Positions 1 through 7,615 of a DNA stretch of 21,836 nt are shown here, piece by piece. The notes below the pieces were generated by a model that did not search any database, was not told the origin of the DNA, and saw only the letters and a program-made list of their open reading frames with translations. Every line of letters begins with the position of its first letter. Position 1 is the stretch's first letter. This DNA comes from a virus. Where the stretch lies: positions 1 through 21,836 of IMG/VR virus record IMGVR_UViG_3300037245_000859; one strand, given 5' to 3'. The translations under genes were made by a program, and so were the position numbers.

Positions 1-510
1 CTCTATCGTCACCGTGTACTCTCCGTACACGGCATTCGGATGGACGAACCACGCTCCCCCATCGAAATAGAACCTCCCTGAGGCCCATAGCGCAGTTGGT
101 GCTTCTCCGCTGAGGTCAACAGCGAGCACGTCGAACAGCGGCGCCGAGACCCCACCCTCGAGAAAGATGAATGTATGAAGCCCATGGTCCCATGGGAACA
201 CAGTCGTGATGTACAACGGTGCCGGACTAACAGCCACACAAAATGGTAGCCCCGCGCACACGAGCCGCGCCATGGTGTGAATCTCCAACGATGCAACGTT
301 GTCCATGAACAGCAGATCCCCGTAAAAGATGTGAGTCCCGAGCACGGGCGGCATGCTCCATGGGGTGTGATAGTCAACGAGAGTGGCCTCGATCGCCACT
401 GGTCCTACGTTGTCTATGTAGTCGCCAATGAACTCCTCGGGTATGGTCTGGGCATAGACCATAGTAGTAGCCATGATGAGTACGCATAACAATACAATCG
501 GTCGTTTCAT
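1..510 (-). CDS. Exported protein of unknown function, 3' end beyond the window
   Basis: An open frame of 170 codons starts with ATG at 510-508 and reaches base 1 without a stop, so the C-terminus is missing. The first 20 residues look like a Sec signal peptide: MKRP, then a hydrophobic core IVLLCVLIMATTMV, then YAQ with a probable cut after VYA. There is no convincing lipobox, since the Cys at position 9 sits inside the core. The mature part looks beta-rich, with motifs such as GRFYFDGGAWFVHP and GEYTVTIE, and I do not recognise its family. Its ATG overlaps the TGA of the amidase by four bases, the junction type used throughout this operon, which supports it being real and co-translated. Its place after the endolysin suggests a role in lysis, the periplasm or superinfection exclusion, but that is inference. 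An o-spanin is possible but lacks the expected lipoprotein signal. Confidence 0.8.
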   Translation of the reverse strand, partial: MKRPIVLLCVLIMATTMVYAQTIPEEFIGDYIDNVGPVAIEATLVDYHTPWSMPPVLGTHIFYGDLLFMDNVASLEIHTMARLVCAGLPFCVAVSPAPLYITTVFPWDHGLHTFIFLEGGVSAPLFDVLAVDLSGEAPTALWASGRFYFDGGAWFVHPNAVYGEYTVTIE

Positions 511-989
511 GGTAGTCCTCCAATGCAGTAACTTGCCTGATTCGGCGAGTTACCACTCCAGAGCGCACGGATGTCCGCACGCAGTTTATCGAGATCCCAG
601 CCGGCGCCGGGACACGTCTTGTATCTCTCGAACTCGCAGTGACCGAATACATCGTCCGGTGGCACCCAGAACGTGAAACACAGCAGCGAGAGCACGCGCA
701 CCGTGGCCTCGTAGATGTCCTGTGGTGGCGGCTCCTCGAACTCACCAACAATACAAACGCCGAGTGAATCGAAGTTACGCCCGGCTGCTTTGCAGTGCGC
801 CCCCTTCTCAAACCAGGGGCGCCCACGGAGGAGCTGCACGGTGTCACCGACATATTCAATTCCGTAATGATAACCAATGTCGCGCCAACCCCTGCGGTCC
901 ATGTGGTAGCGCCGGATGGCCTCCCATGACTGTGACCCGGTATCCTTCGTGGCTGAACAGTGCAGGATGATCTTGGATGGTACTAGCAT
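507..989 (-). CDS. N-acetylmuramoyl-L-alanine amidase endolysin (Amidase_2 / T7 lysozyme type)
   Basis: This 160-residue protein is a single-domain zinc amidase that cuts the bond between MurNAc and L-Ala in peptidoglycan during lysis. Family marks are present: ILHCSAT near the start (H10, zinc ligand), GYHYGI at 39-44 (Y40 or Y42 region), NFDSLGVCIVGEF at 72-84, and FGHCEFERYKTCPG at 115-128. The last supplies zinc ligands H117 and C126 and the catalytic-type K124, which sits two residues before the Cys as in T7 lysozyme. The length matches T7 lysozyme (151 residues) plus a short tail. There is no signal peptide or wall-binding domain, so it needs a holin to reach the wall. Its ATG overlaps the TAA of the upstream membrane protein by one base (TAATG), and its TGA overlaps the next ATG. 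Confidence 0.95.
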   Translation of the reverse strand: MLVPSKIILHCSATKDTGSQSWEAIRRYHMDRRGWRDIGYHYGIEYVGDTVQLLRGRPWFEKGAHCKAAGRNFDSLGVCIVGEFEEPPPQDIYEATVRVLSLLCFTFWVPPDDVFGHCEFERYKTCPGAGWDLDKLRADIRALWSGNSPNQASYCIGGLP

Positions 990-1222
990 TATCGTGTCTC
1001 ACGCAGGTAACTGTTGAGCTCCCTGAGCTCTTGCCGGATGTCTGACATGTTCTTGTCCAGCCTCTCCTCGATGCGGGTGTCCGCGTCCTTCCGTTCCTGC
1101 ATCTCGTTTCTGACCGAGTAGTCAATCCGTGCCTCAAATGCCGCGGCAGCACCAAACAGTATCGCGCAAACGGTGAGAATCCAGAGGAACCTCCGGTCAA
1201 AGCTCGAGCTGCCATTTGTCAT
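989..1222 (-). CDS. Small one-TM coiled-coil membrane protein, putative holin or inner-membrane spanin
   Basis: The protein has 77 residues. A short polar N-terminus with basic residues (FDRR) is followed by one hydrophobic segment at about 12-29 (FLWILTVCAILFGAAAAF). A highly charged region from about 35 to 75, rich in Glu, Arg and Lys, then forms a probable coiled coil (NEMQERKDADTRIEERLDKN). It sits directly upstream of the endolysin with a one-base overlap and overlaps the fibre gene by four bases, which is the usual position of a holin. The shape also fits an i-spanin, with an N-terminal anchor and a periplasmic coiled coil. No second TM segment is visible, so it would be a one-TM holin type if it is a holin. 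The lysis role rests mainly on context. Confidence 0.7.
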   Translation of the reverse strand: MTNGSSSFDRRFLWILTVCAILFGAAAAFEARIDYSVRNEMQERKDADTRIEERLDKNMSDIRQELRELNSYLRETR

Positions 1223-2706
1223 TTCACATACTCCTCGTCTGAACCTAGAGAATTCATTTCAATGTGGAAGTCAAATTCGTAAAACCAAGCGCCCGAGGTA
1301 TACGTGTCACCTTCGTCGCTCCCGAGTCTTGTGAGCTTGCAAATGAGCATCGACGAGATGCCCTTCCCGGTTCCATCTATCGCACTGAACTCCGCGACTT
1401 GGTGCTTCCTTGTGGTTAGATCGGCCGCGTCTGTCACCGTGATCGCGGTTGTGTTTGGGAATGATCCACCGATGTCCGCCCATGTGTAATCAAGCCGCCA
1501 AACAACGTTACCGGCGGATGTGTTGGACGGACCCCAATGAACATGCGGGTAGATGTCCGTGCCTTCTTTATAGGTGTGCGGGATCTGCGCGTTAAACTCA
1601 ACGTAGTTACTTTGGGCGTTCGCGAATAACCAAGTGTGTGCGGCCCCGACGAACGCGCTCCATGTCGGTGACGATGAGCCGGGTCTCGTAGCCTGTGCCG
1701 CAACTCGAACATCATCCCACATCGTGTCGTCAATCGTACCGTCCTTGATCCTGTCAAGGAAGTCACCCCAGCCCTGCCCCATCCGCCGCGGGAAGGATCG
1801 CGCCCAGTGCTCGTAGTCATCTCTGAGGGTTATACTGCCTTCACCTTCACCCGCATCAATCTCATCCGCATCCAGCTCCGGGGCTCCCAGCGTCGGAGTT
1901 CCCGCTGTCAAACCACCGGCGGTGAGAACGTGCGTTTGCCCGATCGTTGGTGTGGCGAGCGTTGGCGTTCCGCTCGTGAGATCCGAGGCCGTGAGAACGT
2001 CAATGTCGTCCACGTCCTCGACCTCCGGCGTTCCCAGCGTTGGCGTTCCTGCCGTCAGATCACTCGCGGTGAGCGCGTGCTTTTGGCCGATGGTGGGCGT
2101 CTCGAGCGTCGGCGTGCCAGCGGTGAGGTCGCTCGCTGTTAGGACATGCTTCTGGCCGATTGCGGGAGTCTCGAGCGTTGGCGTGCCAGCGGTGAGGTCG
2201 TTGGCGGTAAGCTCGTCAGTGTCGCCGGCCTCGTAGTCTACCCACTCCGAGGCCGACGCCCCGGTCTCAAGCATGATACCGTCACAGTAGATATAGCCAG
2301 CCGAAACGTCTGCGGAGTCCTTTAATAGTTGTAGTTTTATCCCGGTGTCACCAGCTCCCATCGTAACAGTGAAGTCGATCCGGGTCCAGGTATCGGCGTC
2401 ATAGGTTGTCGTGCCGACTGCACCGAGTAAATTGCTGTCTTGGTCGTAGGCTCTGAAATTGATGACATAGGTCGCGTCCGTGGTGAAAATATACGCGCTG
2501 ATCGTGTACTGAGTTGACTCTTCAACCACATACTTTACATCACTGGTTCCACCCTGGATACCGGCTCTGGCAGCAACCGCAATCCGGAGAGAATTGGTTT
2601 GATCCCAAGCCTCTGTACTACTTTGAGAAACGACCCCGAAGACGTAATTGTTCCAATCGTCAACCCCGCTCTCAAGCGATGGGTTTTCCCACAGGTTAGT
2701 AGCCAC
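1219..2706 (-). CDS. Tail fibre-like protein with N-terminal CBM-like domain and five 23-residue repeats
   Basis: This 495-residue protein has three parts. Residues 1-162 resemble a CBM4/9-type beta-sandwich: NLWENPSLESGVDDW at the start, a middle strand pattern ESTQYTISAYIF, and an ending GYIYCDGIMLETG. Residues 166-278 hold five repeats with the core DLTAGTPTL. Residues about 295-495 form a beta-rich C-terminal domain with YPHVHWGPS at 386-394, a motif I associate with phage tail and fibre proteins. The likely role is receptor or surface-glycan binding on the virion. The start is GTG at 2706-2704, ten bases after the stop of the upstream gene, with a TAGGGG Shine-Dalgarno that shares that stop codon. 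The stop overlaps the ATG of the membrane protein gene by four bases. Binding specificity cannot be read from the sequence. Confidence 0.8.
   Translation of the reverse strand: MATNLWENPSLESGVDDWNNYVFGVVSQSSTEAWDQTNSLRIAVAARAGIQGGTSDVKYVVEESTQYTISAYIFTTDATYVINFRAYDQDSNLLGAVGTTTYDADTWTRIDFTVTMGAGDTGIKLQLLKDSADVSAGYIYCDGIMLETGASASEWVDYEAGDTDELTANDLTAGTPTLETPAIGQKHVLTASDLTAGTPTLETPTIGQKHALTASDLTAGTPTLGTPEVEDVDDIDVLTASDLTSGTPTLATPTIGQTHVLTAGGLTAGTPTLGAPELDADEIDAGEGEGSITLRDDYEHWARSFPRRMGQGWGDFLDRIKDGTIDDTMWDDVRVAAQATRPGSSSPTWSAFVGAAHTWLFANAQSNYVEFNAQIPHTYKEGTDIYPHVHWGPSNTSAGNVVWRLDYTWADIGGSFPNTTAITVTDAADLTTRKHQVAEFSAIDGTGKGISSMLICKLTRLGSDEGDTYTSGAWFYEFDFHIEMNSLGSDEEYVK
1873..2211 (-). repeat. Array of five in-frame ~69-bp repeats inside the fibre gene
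   Basis: Five copies of a motif close to LTASDLTAGTPTLETPTIGQ begin at residues 166, 189, 212, 238 and 261 of the fibre protein. The step is 23, 23, 26 and 23 residues. The third copy replaces the IGQKH end with the acidic EVEDVDDIDV, and the fifth ends in ELDADEIDAGEGEG. Copies are close but not identical at DNA level. Similar Pro/Thr-rich repeats occur in phage structural proteins, where they probably form a spacer between globular domains. Confidence 0.9.
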
Positions 2707-2716
2707 GGGTCAGCCC

Positions 2717-3088
2717 CTACGACGGATCAGGAATCTCGATGTCAAACTCGGTGAGCGTGAAGACGTTCCCCTGTGTCACGCTCTCCGAAGATGAGAGCGC
2801 ACCGGCGGCCAGCAACTCGCTCTCCGAGTTGTCGGTCAGCGCCCAGTGAGTCGCATCGTCGGTGGCATCGACCACGCCGTCGGTGATCGCATCGACCGTG
2901 GTTTTGCGACCGGATACGTCGCCAGCTCCAGGTCCGGTGATCCCCGGTGACTCCTTGGTTCCGAGCTTGTAGGTGCTCTGTGCCTCGGCGTAAGTCGTCG
3001 CCTCGGCGCTGGTGATATACAGATTTTCGACGCCGTCCTCGATGTACTGAAGAGCTGCATCCAGAACGCCATCACTTAAACTTCCCAT
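2717..3088 (-). CDS. Small conserved phage structural-region protein of unknown function
   Basis: The protein has 123 residues. Its N-terminus (GSLSDGVLDAALQYIEDGVE, then ATTYAEAQSTYKLGTK) matches a pattern I recognise from uncharacterised phage proteins found among fibre genes. The C-terminal half is rich in Asp, Thr and Ser and ends with a short beta-like stretch, FTLTEFDIEIPDPS. There is no signal peptide, TM segment or catalytic motif. It lies between two fibre-type genes and has a good Shine-Dalgarno (AGGGAG, six bases before ATG), so it is probably made in quantity. A role as a fibre adaptor, fibre chaperone or minor virion protein is inference from position. Confidence 0.75.
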   Translation of the reverse strand: MGSLSDGVLDAALQYIEDGVENLYITSAEATTYAEAQSTYKLGTKESPGITGPGAGDVSGRKTTVDAITDGVVDATDDATHWALTDNSESELLAAGALSSSESVTQGNVFTLTEFDIEIPDPS

Positions 3089-3094
3089 TGTTTT

Positions 3095-3100
3095 CTCCCT
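3095..3100 (-). promoter_or_regulatory. Shine-Dalgarno of the small conserved gene
   Basis: AGGGAG on the minus strand lies six bases before the ATG at 3088-3086, in a 36-base gap, one of only two gaps longer than about 15 bases in the window. It gives this gene its own ribosome entry site, unlike its coupled neighbours. I saw no clear promoter or terminator in the gap. Confidence 0.75.
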
Positions 3101-3124
3101 TTTGCTCTGATTTGTGTAGTCATG

Positions 3125-4057
3125 CTACCTCACGAACACCGCGCTCATACGTCCGGTCACATTCTGCGATGAGCCCGAGTTGTTGTAATACCTGAGCGAG
3201 GCAGTTGTATCTATGGCTAACACTGGCACGACTGTCATTACAGAAAAGTTTGTCTCCCCGTCTGCTCCAAACCAAATTTTGCCCCACTCATTAGACAGGC
3301 TGTCATCAAACCATGCTCTACTAAGTGTATTGAACGTCGCCGAGCTTATTGTCATATTGCATGTCAAGAGCCAGAGGCCGTTTACTTTTAGTGCTATATC
3401 AGTCGATGTCACAGTTATCATTGAGTCAGGATCGTACTGCTCTACATCCCACGCTATTTCCCCAGTTGCTCCATGAGCGACAGCCTGATTGGCCGATCGG
3501 ACCACCTGACATCCCATCTGAATATCGTTTATCATCCTCCAGGTTGTACCGATTCCTCCGTCAGCGACCATCGTGTACGTTCTTCCTGAAATGATCTCAC
3601 CACCAGCGAGGTTGCTCCCGTGTCGCTGGATGTTGTCCGCCCCGAGACCGTTCACGTCCAGCGTGCATGCGCCCGTGTTTGTGAACTGTGCTGTGAACGT
3701 CACCGTCATCCCGAGTGAAAGCGCGATCGGCACCGGGGCCAGCGTGATTGTCTGGGCATTCGCAGAGCCACCACTTAACCCGCCTGAACAGAGAACATTC
3801 TTCTGCACCTGTCCCGCCGCTGCGTAGTGCGTCAGCGCAGTTGCGTCACCGACACCCGTGTGAATGTTGCCCCCCATCGGGAGATCGCCAGTCGCGGTGT
3901 TCTCACCGTTCTTGGCGATGCACGCATTGATGCCGGCAGCGAATGCGTCGTTCTCCTCGTCAAAATCCGGCGCGTCGATATTGTTGCCGGCGTCGCGCTC
4001 GTCGACCCACTTGAACGCTCGTGTGAAATTACCTGATCCGTCCCATCCACCTGCCAT
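3125..4057 (-). CDS. Tail fibre / receptor-binding protein with C-terminal C1q/TNF-like jelly roll
   Basis: The protein has 310 residues. Residues 1-85 look like a virion-attachment region seen in short-tailed phage fibres: FKWVDERDAGNNIDAPDFDE, then MGGNIHTGVGDATALTHYAA, in which a conserved small helix leads into an early strand motif. Residues about 95-180 form a beta-rich middle part (ITLAPVPIALSLGMTVTF and NTGACTLDVNGLGA). Residues about 183-310 resemble a C1q/TNF-like trimeric jelly roll, with IALKVNGLWLLTCNMTIS and the closing strand RMSAVFVR. Such domains bind receptors as trimers. The ATG overlaps the stop of the large ejection protein by one base (TAATG). The fold call rests on pattern and not on alignment. 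Confidence 0.8.
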   Translation of the reverse strand: MAGGWDGSGNFTRAFKWVDERDAGNNIDAPDFDEENDAFAAGINACIAKNGENTATGDLPMGGNIHTGVGDATALTHYAAAGQVQKNVLCSGGLSGGSANAQTITLAPVPIALSLGMTVTFTAQFTNTGACTLDVNGLGADNIQRHGSNLAGGEIISGRTYTMVADGGIGTTWRMINDIQMGCQVVRSANQAVAHGATGEIAWDVEQYDPDSMITVTSTDIALKVNGLWLLTCNMTISSATFNTLSRAWFDDSLSNEWGKIWFGADGETNFSVMTVVPVLAIDTTASLRYYNNSGSSQNVTGRMSAVFVR

Positions 4058-6255
4058 TATCTTCCTCCTGCTCGTACAGGCGGGATCAGTCCGAGCCCTG
4101 GCCTGTTCATCATTTGTTGACCAACTGGGGGTTGCTGTTTGCCACGCCCACCGGGTTCAGTCATTGCCGTGATCGTGCCGAAGAACTCCATCAGTGCCTC
4201 TTTCTCAGCGAGATCGAGCGACGGATAGATCGCTCCGATGCGAATGATGTTCGCCGGGATGGACACGAGCGGCTCGTTTATTGTCCTCTGGAGGGCCTTG
4301 ACGTAGCTCTCGCTCATCAGTAGCCTCCACGCAGCCTTGCCCGTCATCACCGAGAGCCCCACCCCGAAGAGTGCACCGATCGCCGCCCCCTTGTACGGGC
4401 TGTCAGAGGACATACCCTGGAGCCCACCAGCGGCGCCGAGGGCCGCGGTCGGGCCTGCCATCTCGGTCAGTGTGAAGCGTGCGAAGGACTCGGGCTCCTG
4501 CCGTTTGAGACTCTCCGCCAGCTTGTAGACGTTGTCCCAGTGCTCACGGAACTTGCCGGACTTGCCGAACACGAGGTCCGTCATGTCCCGCTCCATGGTG
4601 TTCCTGAATGCAACGTAAGCGTCTGGGAACATTGGTCTCCCCGGGAGCGGAGTGCTCGGTGTGACGTTAGAGCGGACGATCATGTTGCGAACGTGCTTCC
4701 ACTCGTCAGATCCCTCACCGAGCCGCTCCATGAGCTCATTCACTGTCTTGTACTGGTTACCCTTGACTGCGTTCTTGACCGAGCTCCACGCCTTCGCCGG
4801 GTCGGCGCCAAGAGAGTTGACGATGCTTTTCATTAACGTCTCCTGATTCCTCATATTCGAGCTCCAATACTCGTTATTTGCCTCGTGGATTTTCAGAGCA
4901 TCCGGCCCGCCCTGTTTATTGATCGCTGCCGTTACGTCGTTCCCGAGCTTGCTGTGCAGCTTCTTCATTTCGTCAACTGTGTACTTCGCACCCGGCTCCC
5001 AGTCGGCGATCATCTTGCCAATTGCCGTTCTGAACTTCCTGACATCCGCGATCGGCATCTCCTTGACGTTATGGAGTGCCACCTGGAGACCCTGTGGGGT
5101 CGCCACCTGGATCGGATCGACAAGGTTCTTGTTGAATGCGTTCGCCAGCGCGCGGATCTTCGGACTCCCAACGTGCCGGAACAACCAATGGTTGCTCCCT
5201 GCATCTCCGAGGAACGCCATGGTCTCGGTCACCGGCATCACGGCTTCTTTGCCAGCCGGCATCCGGGCCCACACCGCATCGTCGATGGTCTCCCAGGTGG
5301 ACAAGAGGTTCGATGTGAACCTGTTCATGCCGTACTCAGTAGCCTGCCCCGCGGTTGTCGCCGTCGGAGTTCTCATGACCCCTTCTATGGCGACCTCTGT
5401 GTCCTTGACGAGTGCCTTCGCTGCTGTCTCAAACTGCTCATCCATCATTTCGTAGTACCTGGCCGACGTGAGCGGGTTTCTCCCCATCCACTTCGTCATG
5501 GCATCCCCGAGCCCGCCACGGTCAAGCACCTGGAACACACGCGGCTTGATTTTGAGGTCGAGCCACTCTGCCGCCCGCTTCGCCACAACCTCCGGCTCCG
5601 GCACCCTGCCTCCGACTCGAGCCCAGCGGCCGAACCGTCGGAGCCCTCCGAAGAAACCACGGCCAATACCTTCCATGATTGCTTCTCGAGCAAATACATG
5701 TAATGGGTCTTCTATTTTAGGCCGAACGCCCATGGCTGTCTGGAGCTTGTCCATGCCCATGTTTGCCAAGAGCCCCCCGCCCCCGGCCGCGAGGACGGAA
5801 CCACCGAGTCGCATGGATGGCGAGAGCGGAGCCGCCGCCGTTGCCTTGTTGAATGCTGCGGCCGCCGCCGTCGGCCCGGATATATCGCCAGCCAGATCAG
5901 TAATGGATCTTATTTGTGATGCCTTGAACTTCGGCTCTTGAATGCGCTGGAACATGCCGCCACCGCCACCAGTGAGCTGATTCGCCAGCATGTTGCCTGC
6001 CATGTTCTTGATGCTCGGCTTGCCACCCTCCATGAGCGGCCCACCGATACCGAGCTCCGTCAGCGGAGCCACGAGCTTGTCTGCGAGGTCTGGGTAGCCG
6101 TCAATGTCGGACTGTACGAGCTGTGCACCGTTCTCGTCCTCGTACTTCTTGACGAACCACTGGAGGTGACGCTCATTGTGGAGGTCTCCCGGCGCCACCG
6201 GGATTGACATCCCGTTGTCAAAGTAGAGCTTATTGGTTGAATTCTTTTCAGCCAT
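4057..6255 (-). CDS. Large internal virion / DNA ejection protein
   Basis: At 732 residues this is the largest protein in the window. It is mostly helical and has several small-residue hydrophobic stretches. One runs from about 126 to 165 (GPTAAAAAFNKATAAAPLSP, then GGSVLAAGGGGLLANMG). The other is near the C-terminus at 623-646 (YKGAAIGALFGVGLSVMTG region). This layout is common in podovirus ejection proteins, which leave the capsid and form a conduit across the cell envelope. I see no lytic transglycosylase or peptidase motif, unlike T7 gp16, so wall degradation is not supported here. It follows two other predicted ejection proteins, overlaps the preceding gene by eight bases and precedes the fibre genes. 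The role is inferred from size, composition and position, and no single diagnostic motif was found. Confidence 0.75.
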   Translation of the reverse strand: MAEKNSTNKLYFDNGMSIPVAPGDLHNERHLQWFVKKYEDENGAQLVQSDIDGYPDLADKLVAPLTELGIGGPLMEGGKPSIKNMAGNMLANQLTGGGGGMFQRIQEPKFKASQIRSITDLAGDISGPTAAAAAFNKATAAAPLSPSMRLGGSVLAAGGGGLLANMGMDKLQTAMGVRPKIEDPLHVFAREAIMEGIGRGFFGGLRRFGRWARVGGRVPEPEVVAKRAAEWLDLKIKPRVFQVLDRGGLGDAMTKWMGRNPLTSARYYEMMDEQFETAAKALVKDTEVAIEGVMRTPTATTAGQATEYGMNRFTSNLLSTWETIDDAVWARMPAGKEAVMPVTETMAFLGDAGSNHWLFRHVGSPKIRALANAFNKNLVDPIQVATPQGLQVALHNVKEMPIADVRKFRTAIGKMIADWEPGAKYTVDEMKKLHSKLGNDVTAAINKQGGPDALKIHEANNEYWSSNMRNQETLMKSIVNSLGADPAKAWSSVKNAVKGNQYKTVNELMERLGEGSDEWKHVRNMIVRSNVTPSTPLPGRPMFPDAYVAFRNTMERDMTDLVFGKSGKFREHWDNVYKLAESLKRQEPESFARFTLTEMAGPTAALGAAGGLQGMSSDSPYKGAAIGALFGVGLSVMTGKAAWRLLMSESYVKALQRTINEPLVSIPANIIRIGAIYPSLDLAEKEALMEFFGTITAMTEPGGRGKQQPPVGQQMMNRPGLGLIPPVRAGGR

Positions 6256-7612
6256 CTGTCGGCTCCGGCTCGCCGAATGGATCGTCAGTAAACTCGTCTT
6301 CTACAATCCCGGCTATTGCATAGCCACCCGTCTTGATCTCATCGGCTGCCCACTGCTGCGCCGCCTTTCTTCGCGCAAGAGTCCTCGCGTCGTCGTCTGT
6401 GTACGCCCCCTCTTTTGTCAGCTTCCCGTATTCTTCTGCGGCGATTGTGTGATACCCATCAGGGAGCTCCCCTGCGTTGAGATAGCCAATCATGCGCTCG
6501 TGTGTCCTGTCCGCCAGTTCGTCGAACCGCCGCATCTTCGCCTCGAATGCGTGCGGGCTGTCCGATGTGTGGGCGATTGACTTCAGGATACGCGGAACCT
6601 CTCGCTCGCTCATCTGCGCGCCAGTGATATGTTTAATGTGTGCGTTCACGGCCGACCACACATCCTGCATGAACATCTTCGATTTCTCGTACTCTCCCCA
6701 TGACTCGTCGGAGAATGCCTTATTACCTGTGAAGACTTCGTACCCACTCTTATCAACAAGGCTCTGGAATCCACGCCATCCCTTGTCTGGGAAGGTGAGG
6801 AACTTCGCATCGTAGTTGTCCCAGGCTGCGCTAACACGCTCTCTCGACTTTGAGAGGTCGATGATCTCTGCCTGAACCTTACTGAGTGAGGTTTTCGTCA
6901 GCTTCCTACCCTGGTCTCCGGTGTTGATCGTGACTCCCTGGCCCTTGGGATGGAGTGCGCCCTGCGGCTCTCCGAGAGTGCCTGATTTATTATTTCTGAG
7001 ATAGTCCTGATAAAGCACGTTCCCACGGGCGTCCTTCTGATCGGTCGCAACCGGAGTCATGCCCCATGTGCCGCCGGTCTCCGACTTCGGAGCCGTCCAA
7101 TTCTTCTTGGTTCCGTCAGGCATTTCTAACTCATACGTGTGCCCCGGCTTGAACTCGAGTGGTTTCTCTGCCGCCTCGTGGTGGATATTGCCCTGCTCGT
7201 CACGATACACTCCGCCCCCGAGCACAAGCGGCTTCTTCGGCATCATTCCTGACATGCCAACGCTCATGGCCCCCTTCTGTGCCATCGGGTTGCCGCTCGT
7301 CATCAACGCACGGAGCTTCGCCATCTGCGCGTTCTGCCCCTCGGCCTGCCCCGCCGCTGCCCTCTGCGCGCCTTGCATCGCCGGCATTTGCACGCCCTGC
7401 ATGGCGCCCATGCCGGGTGGGCCCATGCTGCCGATCGTCTTCGCTAGTGCTGCCTGATTGTCAGAGAATACCTCCGGCACTTCCTTGTCAGGAAACAGTT
7501 CCTCCGACAGCTTCTCCATTTTCTTCCTGGCGCCCCGCTTCTCGATGCCGCCTGCTATAGAATTGCCCGCTATGAGCATCGCACGAAGGAAATTGTCTCC
7601 TGCTCTGCCCAT
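6248..7612 (-). CDS. Internal virion / ejection protein with ITGAQMSE motif region
   Basis: The protein has 454 residues. The N-terminal 40 residues are basic and helical (NFLRAMLIAGNSIAGGIEKR). Residues about 62-125 are rich in Met, Gln, Gly and Ala. The C-terminal half carries a pattern I recognise from phage ejection or structural proteins: AWDNYDAKFLTF, GWRGFQSLVDK, then VNAHIKHITGAQMSE at about 322-336, followed by a helix ending FEAKMRRFDELADR. There is no signal peptide or enzyme motif. It starts three bases after the stop of the preceding ejection protein and ends inside the start of the large ejection protein, so the three are likely made in fixed ratio. It probably sits inside the capsid and leaves with the DNA. 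Exact correspondence to a P22 or T7 protein is not claimed. Confidence 0.75.
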   Translation of the reverse strand: MGRAGDNFLRAMLIAGNSIAGGIEKRGARKKMEKLSEELFPDKEVPEVFSDNQAALAKTIGSMGPPGMGAMQGVQMPAMQGAQRAAAGQAEGQNAQMAKLRALMTSGNPMAQKGAMSVGMSGMMPKKPLVLGGGVYRDEQGNIHHEAAEKPLEFKPGHTYELEMPDGTKKNWTAPKSETGGTWGMTPVATDQKDARGNVLYQDYLRNNKSGTLGEPQGALHPKGQGVTINTGDQGRKLTKTSLSKVQAEIIDLSKSRERVSAAWDNYDAKFLTFPDKGWRGFQSLVDKSGYEVFTGNKAFSDESWGEYEKSKMFMQDVWSAVNAHIKHITGAQMSEREVPRILKSIAHTSDSPHAFEAKMRRFDELADRTHERMIGYLNAGELPDGYHTIAAEEYGKLTKEGAYTDDDARTLARRKAAQQWAADEIKTGGYAIAGIVEDEFTDDPFGEPEPTDG

Positions 7613-7615
7613 TTG

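Noticed and set aside
277-489. Plus-strand frame of 70 codons at the left edge
   Set aside because: The minus strand here encodes the exported protein with signal peptide and ATGA coupling, so this frame is a shadow.
9-877. Minus-strand frames of 122 and 167 codons (9-377 and 374-877) as separate genes
   Set aside because: They run in other frames across the exported protein and amidase, are rich in Arg, Ser and Cys, and have no domain pattern.
1873-2211. CRISPR-like array
   Set aside because: The repeats are in frame inside a fibre gene, with no unique spacers and no cas genes, so they encode protein repeats.
3089-3124. Promoter in the gap before the small conserved gene
   Set aside because: The 36-base gap is filled by a T-rich segment and the Shine-Dalgarno, with no recognisable -35/-10 pair or phage polymerase consensus.
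4885-5703. Long plus-strand open frame of 272 codons antisense to the large ejection protein
   Set aside because: It is entirely inside the 732-residue gene, with Arg/His/Pro/Cys-rich composition typical of a shadow frame and no supporting signal.
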